From positions 3,035,001-3,099,000 of the forward strand of contig NZ_CP031337.1 of assembly GCF_003355495.1 (NCBI RefSeq): 64,000 bases of DNA. The letters are read 5' to 3'. The notes beneath the pieces are model-generated. The model was not told where the DNA came from, did not search any database, and saw nothing but the letters and a program-made list of their open reading frames with translations. Position numbers and translations under genes: made by a program. How positions within the stretch are numbered: position 1 is the first letter of the stretch; every line of letters begins with the position of its first letter. Shown in pieces: positions 37,534-45,552 of the stretch. Source of the stretch: Crenobacter cavernae (GTDB lineage: Bacteria > Pseudomonadota > Gammaproteobacteria > Burkholderiales > Chromobacteriaceae).

Positions 37534-38640
37534 ATGGCGCGTACCCTTACCTCCCTGCCCCGCGACGACGGCTTCACCGTGCCCGGTGAATTCGAGCCCA
37601 AGGCCGGCTGCTGGCTCGGCTGGCCCGAACGGCCCGACGTGTGGCGCAACGGCGGCAAGCCGGCGCAGAAGGTCTGGGTCGACATCGCCGCCGCGATCGC
37701 TAAGACCGACCCGGTCACCGTCTGCGTGTCGGCCCAGCAGTACGCCAATGCGCGCGTCATGCTGCCCGCGCATATCCGCGTGCTCGAGATGAGCGTCAAC
37801 GACTCGTGGTTCCGCGACAGCGGCCCGGCCTGGCTCGTGAACGATTCCGGCGACGTGCGCGGCGTCGACTTCCGCTTCAATGCCTACGGCGGCTTCGACG
37901 GCGGCCTCTACTTCCCGTGGGACAAGGACGAAGAGATCGCGCAGAAGATCCTCGAGGCCGAGCGCGCCGACCGCTACCGCTGCCCGCTCATCGCCGAGAT
38001 GGGCGGCATCCAGAGCGACGGCGAAGGCACGATCCTGACCACCGAGCAGTGCCTGTTGAACGCCAACCGCAACGGCCACCTGGGTAAGGATGCCGTCACC
38101 GATACGCTGCTCGACTACCTCGGCGCCGACAAGGTGATCTGGCTGCCGCGCGGCTGCAAGTTCGACGAGACCGACGGCCACATCGACGACCTCGCGTGCT
38201 TCGTGCGCCCCGGCGAAGTCGTCATGCAGTGGACCGACGACGCGAGCGACCCGCAGTATGAGATCTACCAGGAGGCATACGCGATCCTGTCGACCAGCAC
38301 CGATGCCAAAGGCCGCAAGCTGAAGATCCACAAGATGCACGCGCCCAAGCCGCTCGTATGGACCGAAGAAGAAGCCGCCGGCCTTGACCACGGCGATGCG
38401 GCGATGGCGCGCGTCGCCGGCACGACGATCTGCGCGTCGTACATCAATTACTACGTCGGCAACGGCGTCGTCGTCGTCCCCGAGTTCGGCGACGCGAACG
38501 ACAAACCGGCGCAGCAGCTGCTCGCCGACCTGTTCCCGACGCACGAGGTCGTCGGCATCGCCAACACGCGCGAGATCCTGCTCGGCGGCGGCAACATCGC
38601 GTGCATCACCTCGCCGCAGTACGCCGCCCGCCGCCGCTGA
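37534..38640 (+). CDS. aguA: Agmatine deiminase AguA
   Basis: This 368-residue enzyme hydrolyses agmatine to N-carbamoylputrescine and ammonia, in arginine-to-polyamine breakdown. The family segments are complete: FEPKAGCWLGWPERPDVWRN, NDSWFRDSGPAWLVN, DGEGTILTTEQCLLNANRN, GHIDDLACFV (His) and GGGNIACITSPQ with the catalytic Cys near residue 357. A GGAG site precedes the ATG. A polyamine-type binding protein gene follows in the same direction, so the pair may scavenge agmatine or putrescine. AguB (N-carbamoylputrescine amidase) is not in the window. Confidence 0.93.
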   Translation: MARTLTSLPRDDGFTVPGEFEPKAGCWLGWPERPDVWRNGGKPAQKVWVDIAAAIAKTDPVTVCVSAQQYANARVMLPAHIRVLEMSVNDSWFRDSGPAWLVNDSGDVRGVDFRFNAYGGFDGGLYFPWDKDEEIAQKILEAERADRYRCPLIAEMGGIQSDGEGTILTTEQCLLNANRNGHLGKDAVTDTLLDYLGADKVIWLPRGCKFDETDGHIDDLACFVRPGEVVMQWTDDASDPQYEIYQEAYAILSTSTDAKGRKLKIHKMHAPKPLVWTEEEAAGLDHGDAAMARVAGTTICASYINYYVGNGVVVVPEFGDANDKPAQQLLADLFPTHEVVGIANTREILLGGGNIACITSPQYAARRR

Positions 38641-38656
38641 ACCGTTCAAGGAAAAA

Positions 38657-38678
38657 GCTCGGCCAACGTTGGCCGAGC
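38657..38678. repeat. Perfect palindrome made of two head-to-head repeat words
   Basis: CTCGGCCAAC (38658-38667) abuts GTTGGCCGAG (38668-38677) to give a 22-base perfect palindrome 16 bases after the aguA stop. It has A-rich DNA on the left and GC-rich DNA on the right, with no T-run, so it may not terminate efficiently. Confidence 0.8.
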
Positions 38679-38704
38679 CCCGCCGCCGTTTGAAGGAGAT
38701 CAAG

Positions 38705-39793
38705 ATGAAAACGCGTGTGCTCGCCGCCGTCTTCTGTGCGCTGCCTGGCTTCGCCCATTCCGACGCGGTGCTCAACGTCTACAATTGGTCGGACTACATC
38801 GCGCCGGACACGGTGAAGAACTTCGAGAAGGAGACCGGCATCAAGGTGCGCTACGACCTGTTCGACTCGAACGAGATCCTGCAGGCGAAGATGCTGACCG
38901 GCCATTCGAGCTACGACCTCGTCGTGCCGTCCAACGGTTTCCTCGCGCGGCAGATCCCCGCCGGCGTCTACCAGAAGCTCGACAAGGGCAAACTCAAGAA
39001 CTACGGCAACCTCAAGCCCGACATCCTCGAGGCGATGGCCGAATTCGACCCGGGCAACGCCTATGCCATCCCCTACCTGGTGTCGACGATCACGCTCGGC
39101 GTCAACGTCGACAAGGTGAAGGCGGCGCTAGGCCAACTGCCGATGCCGGCCAACGAGTGGGACCTGCTGTTCGACCCGCAATACGTGTCGAAGCTGAAGT
39201 CCTGCGGCGTGTCGGTGCTCGACACGCCGTCCGAATCGCTGTTGATCGCCATGCACTACCTCGGCAAGTCGCCGAAGAGCACCGACCCGGCCGACTGGCG
39301 CGCCGCGGCGGCGCTCTACCGCGACAAGGTGCGGCCGTCGATCACGCGCTTCTCGTCGTCGGGCTACGTCAACGAATTCGCCAAGGGCAGCCTGTGCCTG
39401 GTGATGGGCTACGGCAGCGACCTCAACATCGCCAAACGGCGCGCCGCCGACGCCAGGCCGCCGGTGAGGCTGAAGACGCTCGCGCCTTCGCGTGGCGTGA
39501 TGATAGGCATCGAGAGCCTGGTGATCCCGCGCGACGCGCCCAACGCCGCCAACGCGCACCGCTTCATCGACTACCTGTTGCGCCCCGACGTCGCGGTCAA
39601 GATCGCTGAGGCGGTCACCGCGACCACGCCGAATAGCTTGGCCGAGGCGCGGCTGCCACAATCGGCAAAGGACGACCCGACGCGCACGCTGCCGCCGGCG
39701 ATGCTGAAAGCGAGCTTCCTGCAACCGCCTGCCGACGCCGCGCTGCAGCGGCTGCAAACGCGGCTGTGGACCGGGGTCAAGACGCGCAAGTAG
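38705..39793 (+). CDS. Spermidine/putrescine-type ABC transporter substrate-binding protein
   Basis: This 362-residue periplasmic binding protein of the PotD/PotF family has a short signal peptide ending GFAHS and mature N-terminus DAVLNVYNWSDYIAPDTVKNFEKETGIKV, typical for PotF. The polyamine-contact stretches SSYDLVVPSNGFLARQI and DTPSESLLIAMHYLG are present. AAGGAG lies upstream of the ATG. No permease or ATPase genes follow, so it uses a transporter encoded elsewhere. Position next to aguA supports polyamine uptake or sensing. Confidence 0.92.
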   Translation: MKTRVLAAVFCALPGFAHSDAVLNVYNWSDYIAPDTVKNFEKETGIKVRYDLFDSNEILQAKMLTGHSSYDLVVPSNGFLARQIPAGVYQKLDKGKLKNYGNLKPDILEAMAEFDPGNAYAIPYLVSTITLGVNVDKVKAALGQLPMPANEWDLLFDPQYVSKLKSCGVSVLDTPSESLLIAMHYLGKSPKSTDPADWRAAAALYRDKVRPSITRFSSSGYVNEFAKGSLCLVMGYGSDLNIAKRRAADARPPVRLKTLAPSRGVMIGIESLVIPRDAPNAANAHRFIDYLLRPDVAVKIAEAVTATTPNSLAEARLPQSAKDDPTRTLPPAMLKASFLQPPADAALQRLQTRLWTGVKTRK

Positions 39794-39814
39794 GCTCGGC
39801 CAACGTTGGGCCGA
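39794..39814. repeat. Imperfect palindrome of repeat words behind the polyamine-binding gene
   Basis: CTCGGCCAAC at 39795-39804 faces the altered partner GTTGGGCCGA, one base after the stop codon. It is a decayed version of the palindrome at 38657. Confidence 0.65.
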
Positions 39815-39837
39815 ATCGTCGGCAGGCGATCCGTTAC

Positions 39838-39880
39838 AATGGCAAGGCCGGCACGCCTCTCGCGCGCCGGCCTTGCCATT
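39838..39880 (+). terminator. Hairpin between the polyamine-binding gene and yaiI
   Basis: A 15-bp perfect stem (AATGGCAAGGCCGGC with its complement) and a 13-base loop lie 14 bases before the yaiI start. The T-run after it is short (ATTT), so termination may be partial. Confidence 0.6.
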
Positions 39881-39893
39881 TCAGGATTCCACC

Positions 39894-40352
39894 ATGCATA
39901 TCTGGGTCGACGCCGACGCCTGCCCGAAGGTGATCAAGGAAACGCTGTTCCGCGTCGCCGAACGCACCCGCATCGCGACCGTACTCGTCGCCAACCAGCT
40001 CTTGCGGGTGCCGCCGTCGGCGCATATCCGCGCGGTGCAGGTACCGGCCGGCTTCGACGTCGCCGACAAGCACATCGCACAGGCGGTCGAAGCAGGCGAC
40101 CTAGTGATCACCGCCGACATCCCGCTCGCCGCCGCGGTCGTCGACAAGGGCGCGCTGGCGCTGAGCCCGCGCGGCGAACTGTTCAGCGCCGACAACATCG
40201 CATCGCTGTTGACGATGCGCAACTTCATGACCGGGCTGCGCGATTCCGGCGTCGACACCGGCGGCCCGGCGGCGATCAGCCAGGCCGACCGCCAGGCTTT
40301 CGCCAACCAGCTCGACCGGCTCTTGACCCGTCTCGCGGCGCGCCGTCCCTGA
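39894..40352 (+). CDS. yaiI: YaiI/YqxD-family protein (UPF0178)
   Basis: This 152-residue conserved protein of the UPF0178 family resembles PIN/NYN nucleases. The N-terminal MHIWVDADACPKVIKETLFRVAERT and the middle EAGDLVITADIPLAAAVVDKGALALSPRGEL carry the conserved acidic residues that would bind metal. The C-terminus GPAAISQADRQAFANQLDRLL is typical. I start at 39894 (MHIWVD), not seven codons earlier. Activity is not established for the family. Confidence 0.85.
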   Translation: MHIWVDADACPKVIKETLFRVAERTRIATVLVANQLLRVPPSAHIRAVQVPAGFDVADKHIAQAVEAGDLVITADIPLAAAVVDKGALALSPRGELFSADNIASLLTMRNFMTGLRDSGVDTGGPAAISQADRQAFANQLDRLLTRLAARRP

Positions 40353-40369
40353 TCACACGAAAGGCCACC

Positions 40370-40951
40370 ATGTACCAAGCCCCCGCACAAGACGATGCAT
40401 CGCAAGACGAAACCGTCGTCGACATCACCCGTCAATGGCTGGAAAAAGCCGTGATCGGCCTGAATCTCTGCCCGTTCGCCAAGGCGGTCCACGTCAAGAA
40501 ACAGATCCGCTACGTCGTCAGCCACGCCAAGAACATCGACACGCTGCTGGAAGAGCTCACTATCGAACTGGAAACCCTGGCCGAGGCCAGTCCCGACGCG
40601 ATCGACACTACCTTGCTGATCCACCCGTGGGCGCTGTCTGACTTCCTCGACTACAACGATTTTCTCGACATCGCCGACGCGGTCGTCGAGGAACTCGAGC
40701 TCGACGGCATCCTGCAGGTGGCGAGCTTCCATCCCGACTACCAGTTCGAAGGCACCGAAGCGGACGACATCGAGAACTTCAGCAACCGGGCGCCCTTCCC
40801 CACGCTGCACCTTCTGCGCGAGGACAGCATCGAACGCGCGGTCGAGGCCTTCCCCGACGCCGGCGACATCTACGAGCGCAATATCGAAACGCTAAAGAAG
40901 CTCGGCCACGACGGCTGGAACGCGCTCGGCATCGGCCAGAAGAAGCACTGA
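40370..40951 (+). CDS. DUF1415-family protein
   Basis: This 193-residue protein of the DUF1415 family is of unknown function. Conserved stretches are ITRQWLEKAVIGLNLCPFAKAVHVKKQIRYVVS, IHPWALSDFLDYNDFL, ASFHPDYQFEGT and NRAPFPTLHLLRE. The single Cys in NLCPFA and the His residues are family features. It starts 17 bases after yaiI and is probably cotranscribed with it. Confidence 0.85.
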   Translation: MYQAPAQDDASQDETVVDITRQWLEKAVIGLNLCPFAKAVHVKKQIRYVVSHAKNIDTLLEELTIELETLAEASPDAIDTTLLIHPWALSDFLDYNDFLDIADAVVEELELDGILQVASFHPDYQFEGTEADDIENFSNRAPFPTLHLLREDSIERAVEAFPDAGDIYERNIETLKKLGHDGWNALGIGQKKH

Positions 40952-41039
40952 ACGCCGCACGGCCCCCGGTCTGCTGGCCTAATTCCGATTCATTGCCTAC
41001 GGTTGAGAAAAACCCCTAACGCATGACAAGGAGCACAGC

Positions 41040-41306
41040 ATGGGCTGGATCCTCACGATCATCGTCGGCGGCCTCATAGGCTGGCTGGCCAGCAAGATCA
41101 TGAACACCGACGCTCAGCAGGGCATCATCGCCAACATCCTCGTCGGCGTCGTCGGCGCGGCGCTCGGCCGCTGGCTGTTCGCCGACGTGCTCGGCATCGG
41201 TTCGGCGGGCGCCGCCGGCGCGTCCTCGCTCACGGGTCTGCTGTTCGGCGTGCTCGGCGCGGTCGTACTGATCTTCCTGCTCAAGCTCGTCGGCGTATTC
41301 AAATAG
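41040..41306 (+). CDS. GlsB/YeaQ/YmgE-family small membrane protein
   Basis: This 88-residue hydrophobic protein has three transmembrane helices (ILTIIVGGLIGWLASKIM, GIIANILVGVVGAALGRWLF, LTGLLFGVLGAVVLIFLLKLVG). The GWLA and NILVGVVGAALGRWL segments mark the family called transglycosylase-associated or GlsB-like, induced by stress in enterics. Function is not known. CAAGGAG precedes the ATG, and a strong terminator follows the stop. Confidence 0.9.
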   Translation: MGWILTIIVGGLIGWLASKIMNTDAQQGIIANILVGVVGAALGRWLFADVLGIGSAGAAGASSLTGLLFGVLGAVVLIFLLKLVGVFK

Positions 41307-41321
41307 CGCGAACGCTGTCAT

Positions 41322-41359
41322 CAAGAAAATAGCCTGCCGCTCGGCAGGCTATTTTCTTG
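41322..41359. terminator. Strong bidirectional-type terminator after the GlsB-like gene
   Basis: CAAGAAAATAGCCTGCCG and its exact complement form an 18-bp stem with a two-base loop and A/T tracts on both sides. Confidence 0.9.
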
Positions 41360-41568
41360 GATCCGTGCCTTGGCTGGCCCCGGGGGCCAAGCGCGCCATC
41401 CCGCCCTCTCAATATCTCTAGGTAAAACCCTGATTTCTTCCAGCCAGCCCCCATACCGTCCGGCAGACTGAAATCGCCCACATATAATTCTTCTTATGAA
41501 AAAGTAATTTGTGCCACCAAGACGCTGATTACACAAAATAAAAGCATCACGCCACGAGGAGAACCGAC

Positions 41569-42864
41569 ATGCTGGACAGGATCTTCAAGCTGCAGGAACA
41601 CGATACCAACACCCGCACCGAGATCATCGCGGGCGTCACCACCTTCCTGACGATGGCCTACATCATCTTCGTGAACCCGACCATCCTCGGGACCACCGGC
41701 ATGGACAAGAACGCGGTCTTCGTCGCGACTTGCCTGGCGGCGGCGACGGGCTCTCTGATCATGGCCTTCGTCGCGAACTGGCCGATCGGCATGGCGCCGG
41801 GCATGGGACTGAACGCCTTCTTCGCCTTCACCGTGGTCGGCGCGATGGGCTACACCTGGCAGCAGGCCTTGGGCGCGGTCTTCATCTCGGGCTGCATCTT
41901 CATCGTGCTGACCATCACCGGCGCGCGATCGTGGCTGATCGCCGGCGTCCCCAAGTCGCTGCGCTGTGCAATCGGTGCAGGTATCGGCCTCTTCCTCGCG
42001 ATCATCGCACTCGGCAACGCCGGCATCGTCGTCGCCAACCCCGCGACCAAGGTCGGCCTCGGCAATCTGCATTCGCCTCAGGCGCTGATGGCCATCTTCG
42101 GATTTTTCCTGATCGCCGTACTCGACGCCATGCGGGTGCGCGGAGCCATCCTGATCGGCATCATCGCCGTAACCGTCCTCAGTATGGTGCTGGGCTACAA
42201 CCAGTTCACTGGGATATTCTCGATGCCGCCTAGCCTCGAACCCACCTTCCTGAAGCTGGATATCACCAGCGCTCTAAGTGGCGGCCTCCTGCAGGTGATT
42301 CTGGTGTTCGTGCTCGTCGAGGTGTTCGACGCCACCGGTACGCTGATGGGCGTGGCGCGCCGCGCCGGCCTGCTCGAAGGCGACCGCTACAAGGGGCTCG
42401 GCCGTGCGCTGTTCGGCGACAGCATCGCTATCTTCCTCGGCTCGCTGCTCGGCACCAGCAGCACGACCGCCTATATCGAGAGCGCCTCGGGCGTGCAGGC
42501 CGGCGGCCGAACCGGGCTGACGGCGCTGACCATCGCCGTACTCTTTCTGGCCGCGCTGTTCCTGTCGCCACTCGCGGGCTCCGTGCCGGCTTACGCGACC
42601 GCGCCCGCACTCTTGTACGTCGCAGGCCTGATGCTGCACGAACTGCTTGAAGTGGAGTGGGGTGACATCACCGAAGCGACCCCCGCCGCGCTGGCCGTGC
42701 TGGCGATGCCGTTCACCTACTCGATCGCCAACGGCCTCGCGTTCGGCTTCATCACCTACGCCGTCCTGAAACTGTTCACCGGCCGCGCGAAGGAAGTCCA
42801 CCCGGCGGCCTGGACCATCGCCGTGCTGTTCCTGATCCGCTACGCCTTCTTCGCCGGCGAATAG
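41569..42864 (+). CDS. NCS2/AzgA-family adenine/purine permease
   Basis: This 431-residue inner-membrane transporter has about 12-14 helices. The opening ERIF-like MLDRIFKLQEHDTNTRTEIIAGVTTFLTMAYIIFVNP, the MAPGMGLNAFFAF segment and the later LVEVFDATGTLMGV with LGTSSTTAYIESASGV are hallmarks of the AzgA branch that carries adenine, guanine and hypoxanthine. An AGGAGA site precedes the ATG. It is convergent with an adenine deaminase-like gene 79 bases away, suggesting uptake and deamination of adenine as a pair. A TATAAT at 41483-41488 may be the -10 element. Confidence 0.92.
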   Translation: MLDRIFKLQEHDTNTRTEIIAGVTTFLTMAYIIFVNPTILGTTGMDKNAVFVATCLAAATGSLIMAFVANWPIGMAPGMGLNAFFAFTVVGAMGYTWQQALGAVFISGCIFIVLTITGARSWLIAGVPKSLRCAIGAGIGLFLAIIALGNAGIVVANPATKVGLGNLHSPQALMAIFGFFLIAVLDAMRVRGAILIGIIAVTVLSMVLGYNQFTGIFSMPPSLEPTFLKLDITSALSGGLLQVILVFVLVEVFDATGTLMGVARRAGLLEGDRYKGLGRALFGDSIAIFLGSLLGTSSTTAYIESASGVQAGGRTGLTALTIAVLFLAALFLSPLAGSVPAYATAPALLYVAGLMLHELLEVEWGDITEATPAALAVLAMPFTYSIANGLAFGFITYAVLKLFTGRAKEVHPAAWTIAVLFLIRYAFFAGE

Positions 42865-42883
42865 CTCGGCATGTTGGCCGAGC
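42864..42883. repeat. Inverted repeat-word pair (one arm decayed) behind the permease gene
   Basis: GCTCGGC (42864-42870) faces GGCCGAGC, whose exact 10-mer GTTGGCCGAG is at 42873-42882. It overlaps the permease stop codon region and lies just before a true terminator. Confidence 0.65.
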
Positions 42884-42886
42884 CGC

Positions 42887-42925
42887 AAAAAAGCTCTTCA
42901 CGCATCGCCGTGAAGAGCTTTTTTT
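42887..42925. terminator. Bidirectional terminator between permease and adenine deaminase-like genes
   Basis: AAAAAGCTCTTCACG and its complement CGTGAAGAGCTTTTT with a six-base loop, with A-run and T-run on either side, serving the two convergent genes. Confidence 0.93.
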
Positions 42926-42943
42926 ATTCGCCTGTCGACGATC

Positions 42944-43963
42944 TCAGGCGATGAATTTCTCGGCGATGATGTCGCACTCGCCCATCCACCAGCCGCGCTC
43001 GCCCTCTTCCAGCCAGCACGCCTCGAAGCCGTTCTTCACCAGTTGCAGGATTTCCTCGACGGACAGCTTCAGTTCTCGCGCACAGCCCAGATAGTTCTCC
43101 TGCACGTAGCCGCCGAAGTAGGCCGGATCGTCCGAGTTGACCGTCGCGCACAGACCCTTGGCCAAGAGATCGCGCAGATTGTGGTCGGCTAGTCGATCGA
43201 ACACCTTGAGCTTGACGTTGGAGTAGGGGCAGACGGTCAGCGGCAGGCGGGTCTCGGCCAAGCTTTCTACCAGTTTCTCGTCCTCGAGCGCGCGTACCCC
43301 GTGGTCGATGCGGCACACGTCCAGAAGCTTGATCGCCTCCCACACATACTCGGGCGGGCCCTCCTCGCCGGCGTGAGCGACGCGCGGCAGGCCGAGCGCC
43401 TTGCATTCGGCGAACAGGCGCTCGAACTTGGACGGCGGGTGACCGACCTCGCTCGAATCGAGACCGACGCCGTCGATCTGCTCGAGGTAAGGACGCGCCA
43501 TCTCCAGCGTCTTGAAACCCTCTTCTTCTGACAGGTGGCGCAGGAAGGACATGATCAGCTTCGAGCTGATCCGCAATTGCTCGTTGCCGTCTTTCAACGC
43601 GCGCCGGATGCCGTTCAGCACCGTCTCGAACGCGATACCGCGGTCGGTATGCGTTTGCGGGTCGAAAAATATTTCCGTGTGCACCACCTTGTCGGCTTCG
43701 CAACGCTTGAGATAGGCCCACGTCAGGTCATAGAAGTCCTGCTCGGTGATCAGCACGCCGGCGCCGGCGTAATACAGGTCGAGGAAGGACTGCAGGTTGT
43801 CGAAGTCGTACGCCTCGCGCACCGCCTCCACGCTGTCGTACGGCAGCTTGATGCCGTTGCGGCGCGCCAGCTCGAACATCATCTCCGGCTCCAGCGAGCC
43901 CTCGATGTGCAGATGGAGCTCCACCTTGGGCAGAGCGCGGATCAGGGCTTCTTGCTGCGTCAT
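42944..43963 (-). CDS. add: Adenosine deaminase family protein, probably adenine deaminase
   Basis: This 339-residue amidohydrolase has the metal site HLHIEGSLEPEMMFELARR, HAGEEGPPEYVWEA, the RIDHGVRALED segment and the catalytic NSDDPAYFGGY. The SSEVGHPPSKF and DPAYFGGYVQENY stretches are the ones that distinguish the adenine-using subgroup (as characterised for Pseudomonas PA0148) from true adenosine deaminases. So the likely reaction is adenine to hypoxanthine plus ammonia. AAGGAGA precedes the ATG. The convergent purine permease supports this. A closer reading of the family could still show adenosine preference. Confidence 0.87.
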   Translation of the reverse strand: MTQQEALIRALPKVELHLHIEGSLEPEMMFELARRNGIKLPYDSVEAVREAYDFDNLQSFLDLYYAGAGVLITEQDFYDLTWAYLKRCEADKVVHTEIFFDPQTHTDRGIAFETVLNGIRRALKDGNEQLRISSKLIMSFLRHLSEEEGFKTLEMARPYLEQIDGVGLDSSEVGHPPSKFERLFAECKALGLPRVAHAGEEGPPEYVWEAIKLLDVCRIDHGVRALEDEKLVESLAETRLPLTVCPYSNVKLKVFDRLADHNLRDLLAKGLCATVNSDDPAYFGGYVQENYLGCARELKLSVEEILQLVKNGFEACWLEEGERGWWMGECDIIAEKFIA

Positions 43964-44100
43964 GCTTTTCTCCTTCTTGTTCTGGGTTTCGGCCTTGCGG
44001 GTGGTGCCCGTCCCTCTTGCCCAGACAAGGCGCTATGGCGCCTCAGCTATTGTGGACCCGTTTTCGGCACTTTTGTCGAGCCCTGCCTGGGCTTGGCAAT

Positions 44101-44133
44101 GAAAAAAACGGCGCAAGCAACGCTTGCGCCGTC
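44101..44133 (-). terminator. Terminator of the branched-chain amino-acid-binding gene
   Basis: ACGGCGCAAGC and its complement with a three-base loop are followed on the minus strand by a run of seven T. Confidence 0.92.
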
Positions 44134-44163
44134 GAACTTCGGCCAGGGCCGAAAATCAGCAGC

Positions 44164-45387
44164 TTATTGAGCGGCCGAAGCGCCGGCAGCCGCCGGTGCA
44201 GCGCCGCCGCCCATGGTCTGGAGCACTTTCCACTCGCCGTTTTCCACCTTGTAAACGGTGATGTCGCCGTCCTTCAGGTCGCCCTTATCGTCGTAGGCCC
44301 AGCTGGACGAGGTCACGCCGGTGTAGTTGATCTTGGCGAGCACCGGCAAATACTTGGCCGGATCGGACGAGTTGGCCTGTTTCATCGCGTCGATCATCGC
44401 GCGGGTCGCATCGTAACCGTACGGCGAGTAGGTCGCCACATCCATATTGAAGCGCGACTTGTAGCGGCTCTCATAGTCCTTGCCTTTGGGCATCTGCTCG
44501 AGAGGCAGGCCGGCCAGCGAAGCGATCGTGCCGTCACCTTCCTTGCCGGCCAGCTTCAGGAAGTTCGGGGTCTTGGTCATCTCGCCCGACACCAGCGGCG
44601 CCTTCAGGCCCAGGCGCTTCATCTGCTTGGCCATCGGGGCGGACTGCGAATCGGCGCCGCCGTAGAAGATGACGTCCGGGTTGACGCCCTTGATCGAGGT
44701 CAGGATCGCGGCGAAGTCGGTCGCCTTGTCGTTGGTGAATTCACGTTTCACGACGTTGCCGCCGGCGGCCTTCACCGCCTTCTCGAACTCGTCGGCCAGA
44801 CCCTGACCGTAGGCGGTACGGTCGTCGACGATCACGATGTTCTTGGCGCCGAGCTTGTCGACGACGAAACGCCCCATCACCGAGCCTTGCTGGGTGTCGG
44901 ACGTCATCGAACGGAAGGTGGTCTTGTAGCCTTGCGAGGTGAACACCGGCGACGTCGCCATCGCGATCATCGGGATGCCGGCGTCGGAGTAGATCTTGGA
45001 CGCCGGGATCGAGGTGCCCGAGTTGAAGTGACCGATGATGCCGTTCACCTTCTGGTCGACGAATTTCTGCGCGAGCTGGGTCGCGGTCTTCGGGTCGGCC
45101 TGGTCGTCTTCGGCGACCAGTTCAAAAGCGACAGGCTTGCCGTCGATGCTCGGTTTCTCGGCGTTGGCGTCTTCGATGGCGAGCGTCACGCCATTCTTGT
45201 ATTCCTCGCCGTAGTGGGCTTGCGGGCCGGTGAGCGGCGCGGCGAAGCCGATCTTCACCACCTGAGCGCCAGCTTCGACGTTCGAGGCCTGACCGCCGGC
45301 CGGCGCTTCTTCTTTTTTACCGCAGGCCGAGATCGCCAGGGCGGCGGCTACCGCGACGGACAGCGTCGTGAGTTTGGTCAATTGCAT
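44164..45387 (-). CDS. Branched-chain amino acid ABC transporter substrate-binding protein
   Basis: This 407-residue periplasmic-binding-fold type I protein is of the LivJ/LivK family. The signal MQLTKLTTLSVAVAAALAISAC carries a lipobox ending in Cys22, so it is a lipoprotein. Mature features are VVKIGFAAPLTGPQAHYGEEYKNGVTLAIEDAN and IGHFNSGTSIPASKIYSDAGIPMIAMATS, with the conserved hydrophobic pocket residues. A Gly/Ala-rich tail (GGGAAPAAAGASAAQ) ends the protein. No livHMGF genes are adjacent, which is common in betaproteobacteria with many such receptors. Ligand is inferred only at family level. Confidence 0.93.
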   Translation of the reverse strand: MQLTKLTTLSVAVAAALAISACGKKEEAPAGGQASNVEAGAQVVKIGFAAPLTGPQAHYGEEYKNGVTLAIEDANAEKPSIDGKPVAFELVAEDDQADPKTATQLAQKFVDQKVNGIIGHFNSGTSIPASKIYSDAGIPMIAMATSPVFTSQGYKTTFRSMTSDTQQGSVMGRFVVDKLGAKNIVIVDDRTAYGQGLADEFEKAVKAAGGNVVKREFTNDKATDFAAILTSIKGVNPDVIFYGGADSQSAPMAKQMKRLGLKAPLVSGEMTKTPNFLKLAGKEGDGTIASLAGLPLEQMPKGKDYESRYKSRFNMDVATYSPYGYDATRAMIDAMKQANSSDPAKYLPVLAKINYTGVTSSSWAYDDKGDLKDGDITVYKVENGEWKVLQTMGGGAAPAAAGASAAQ

Positions 45388-45514
45388 GGTTTCCCTCTGA
45401 TGTTTGCAGACTTGCTTTTTTCCCGCCCGTCAAGCTTGTTCCGGGCAGGTTCCGACCACGTTTGGTAAACGTAGCAAACATTATTTCAACGCCGTGACGC
45501 GATGGCAAGCCGCC

Positions 45515-45545
45515 CCGCCCCGGGACTACCCGCATCCCGGGGCGG
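45515..45545 (-). other. GC-rich hairpin after putA
   Basis: CCGCCCCGGGA and its complement with a nine-base loop, starting eight bases after the putA stop. There is no T-run, so it may block exonucleases more than terminate. Confidence 0.55.
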
Positions 45546-45552
45546 TCCAGGC

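Noticed and set aside
41361..41568. Purine riboswitch before the purine permease
   Set aside because: I could not find the conserved junction and loop bases of the purine aptamer.
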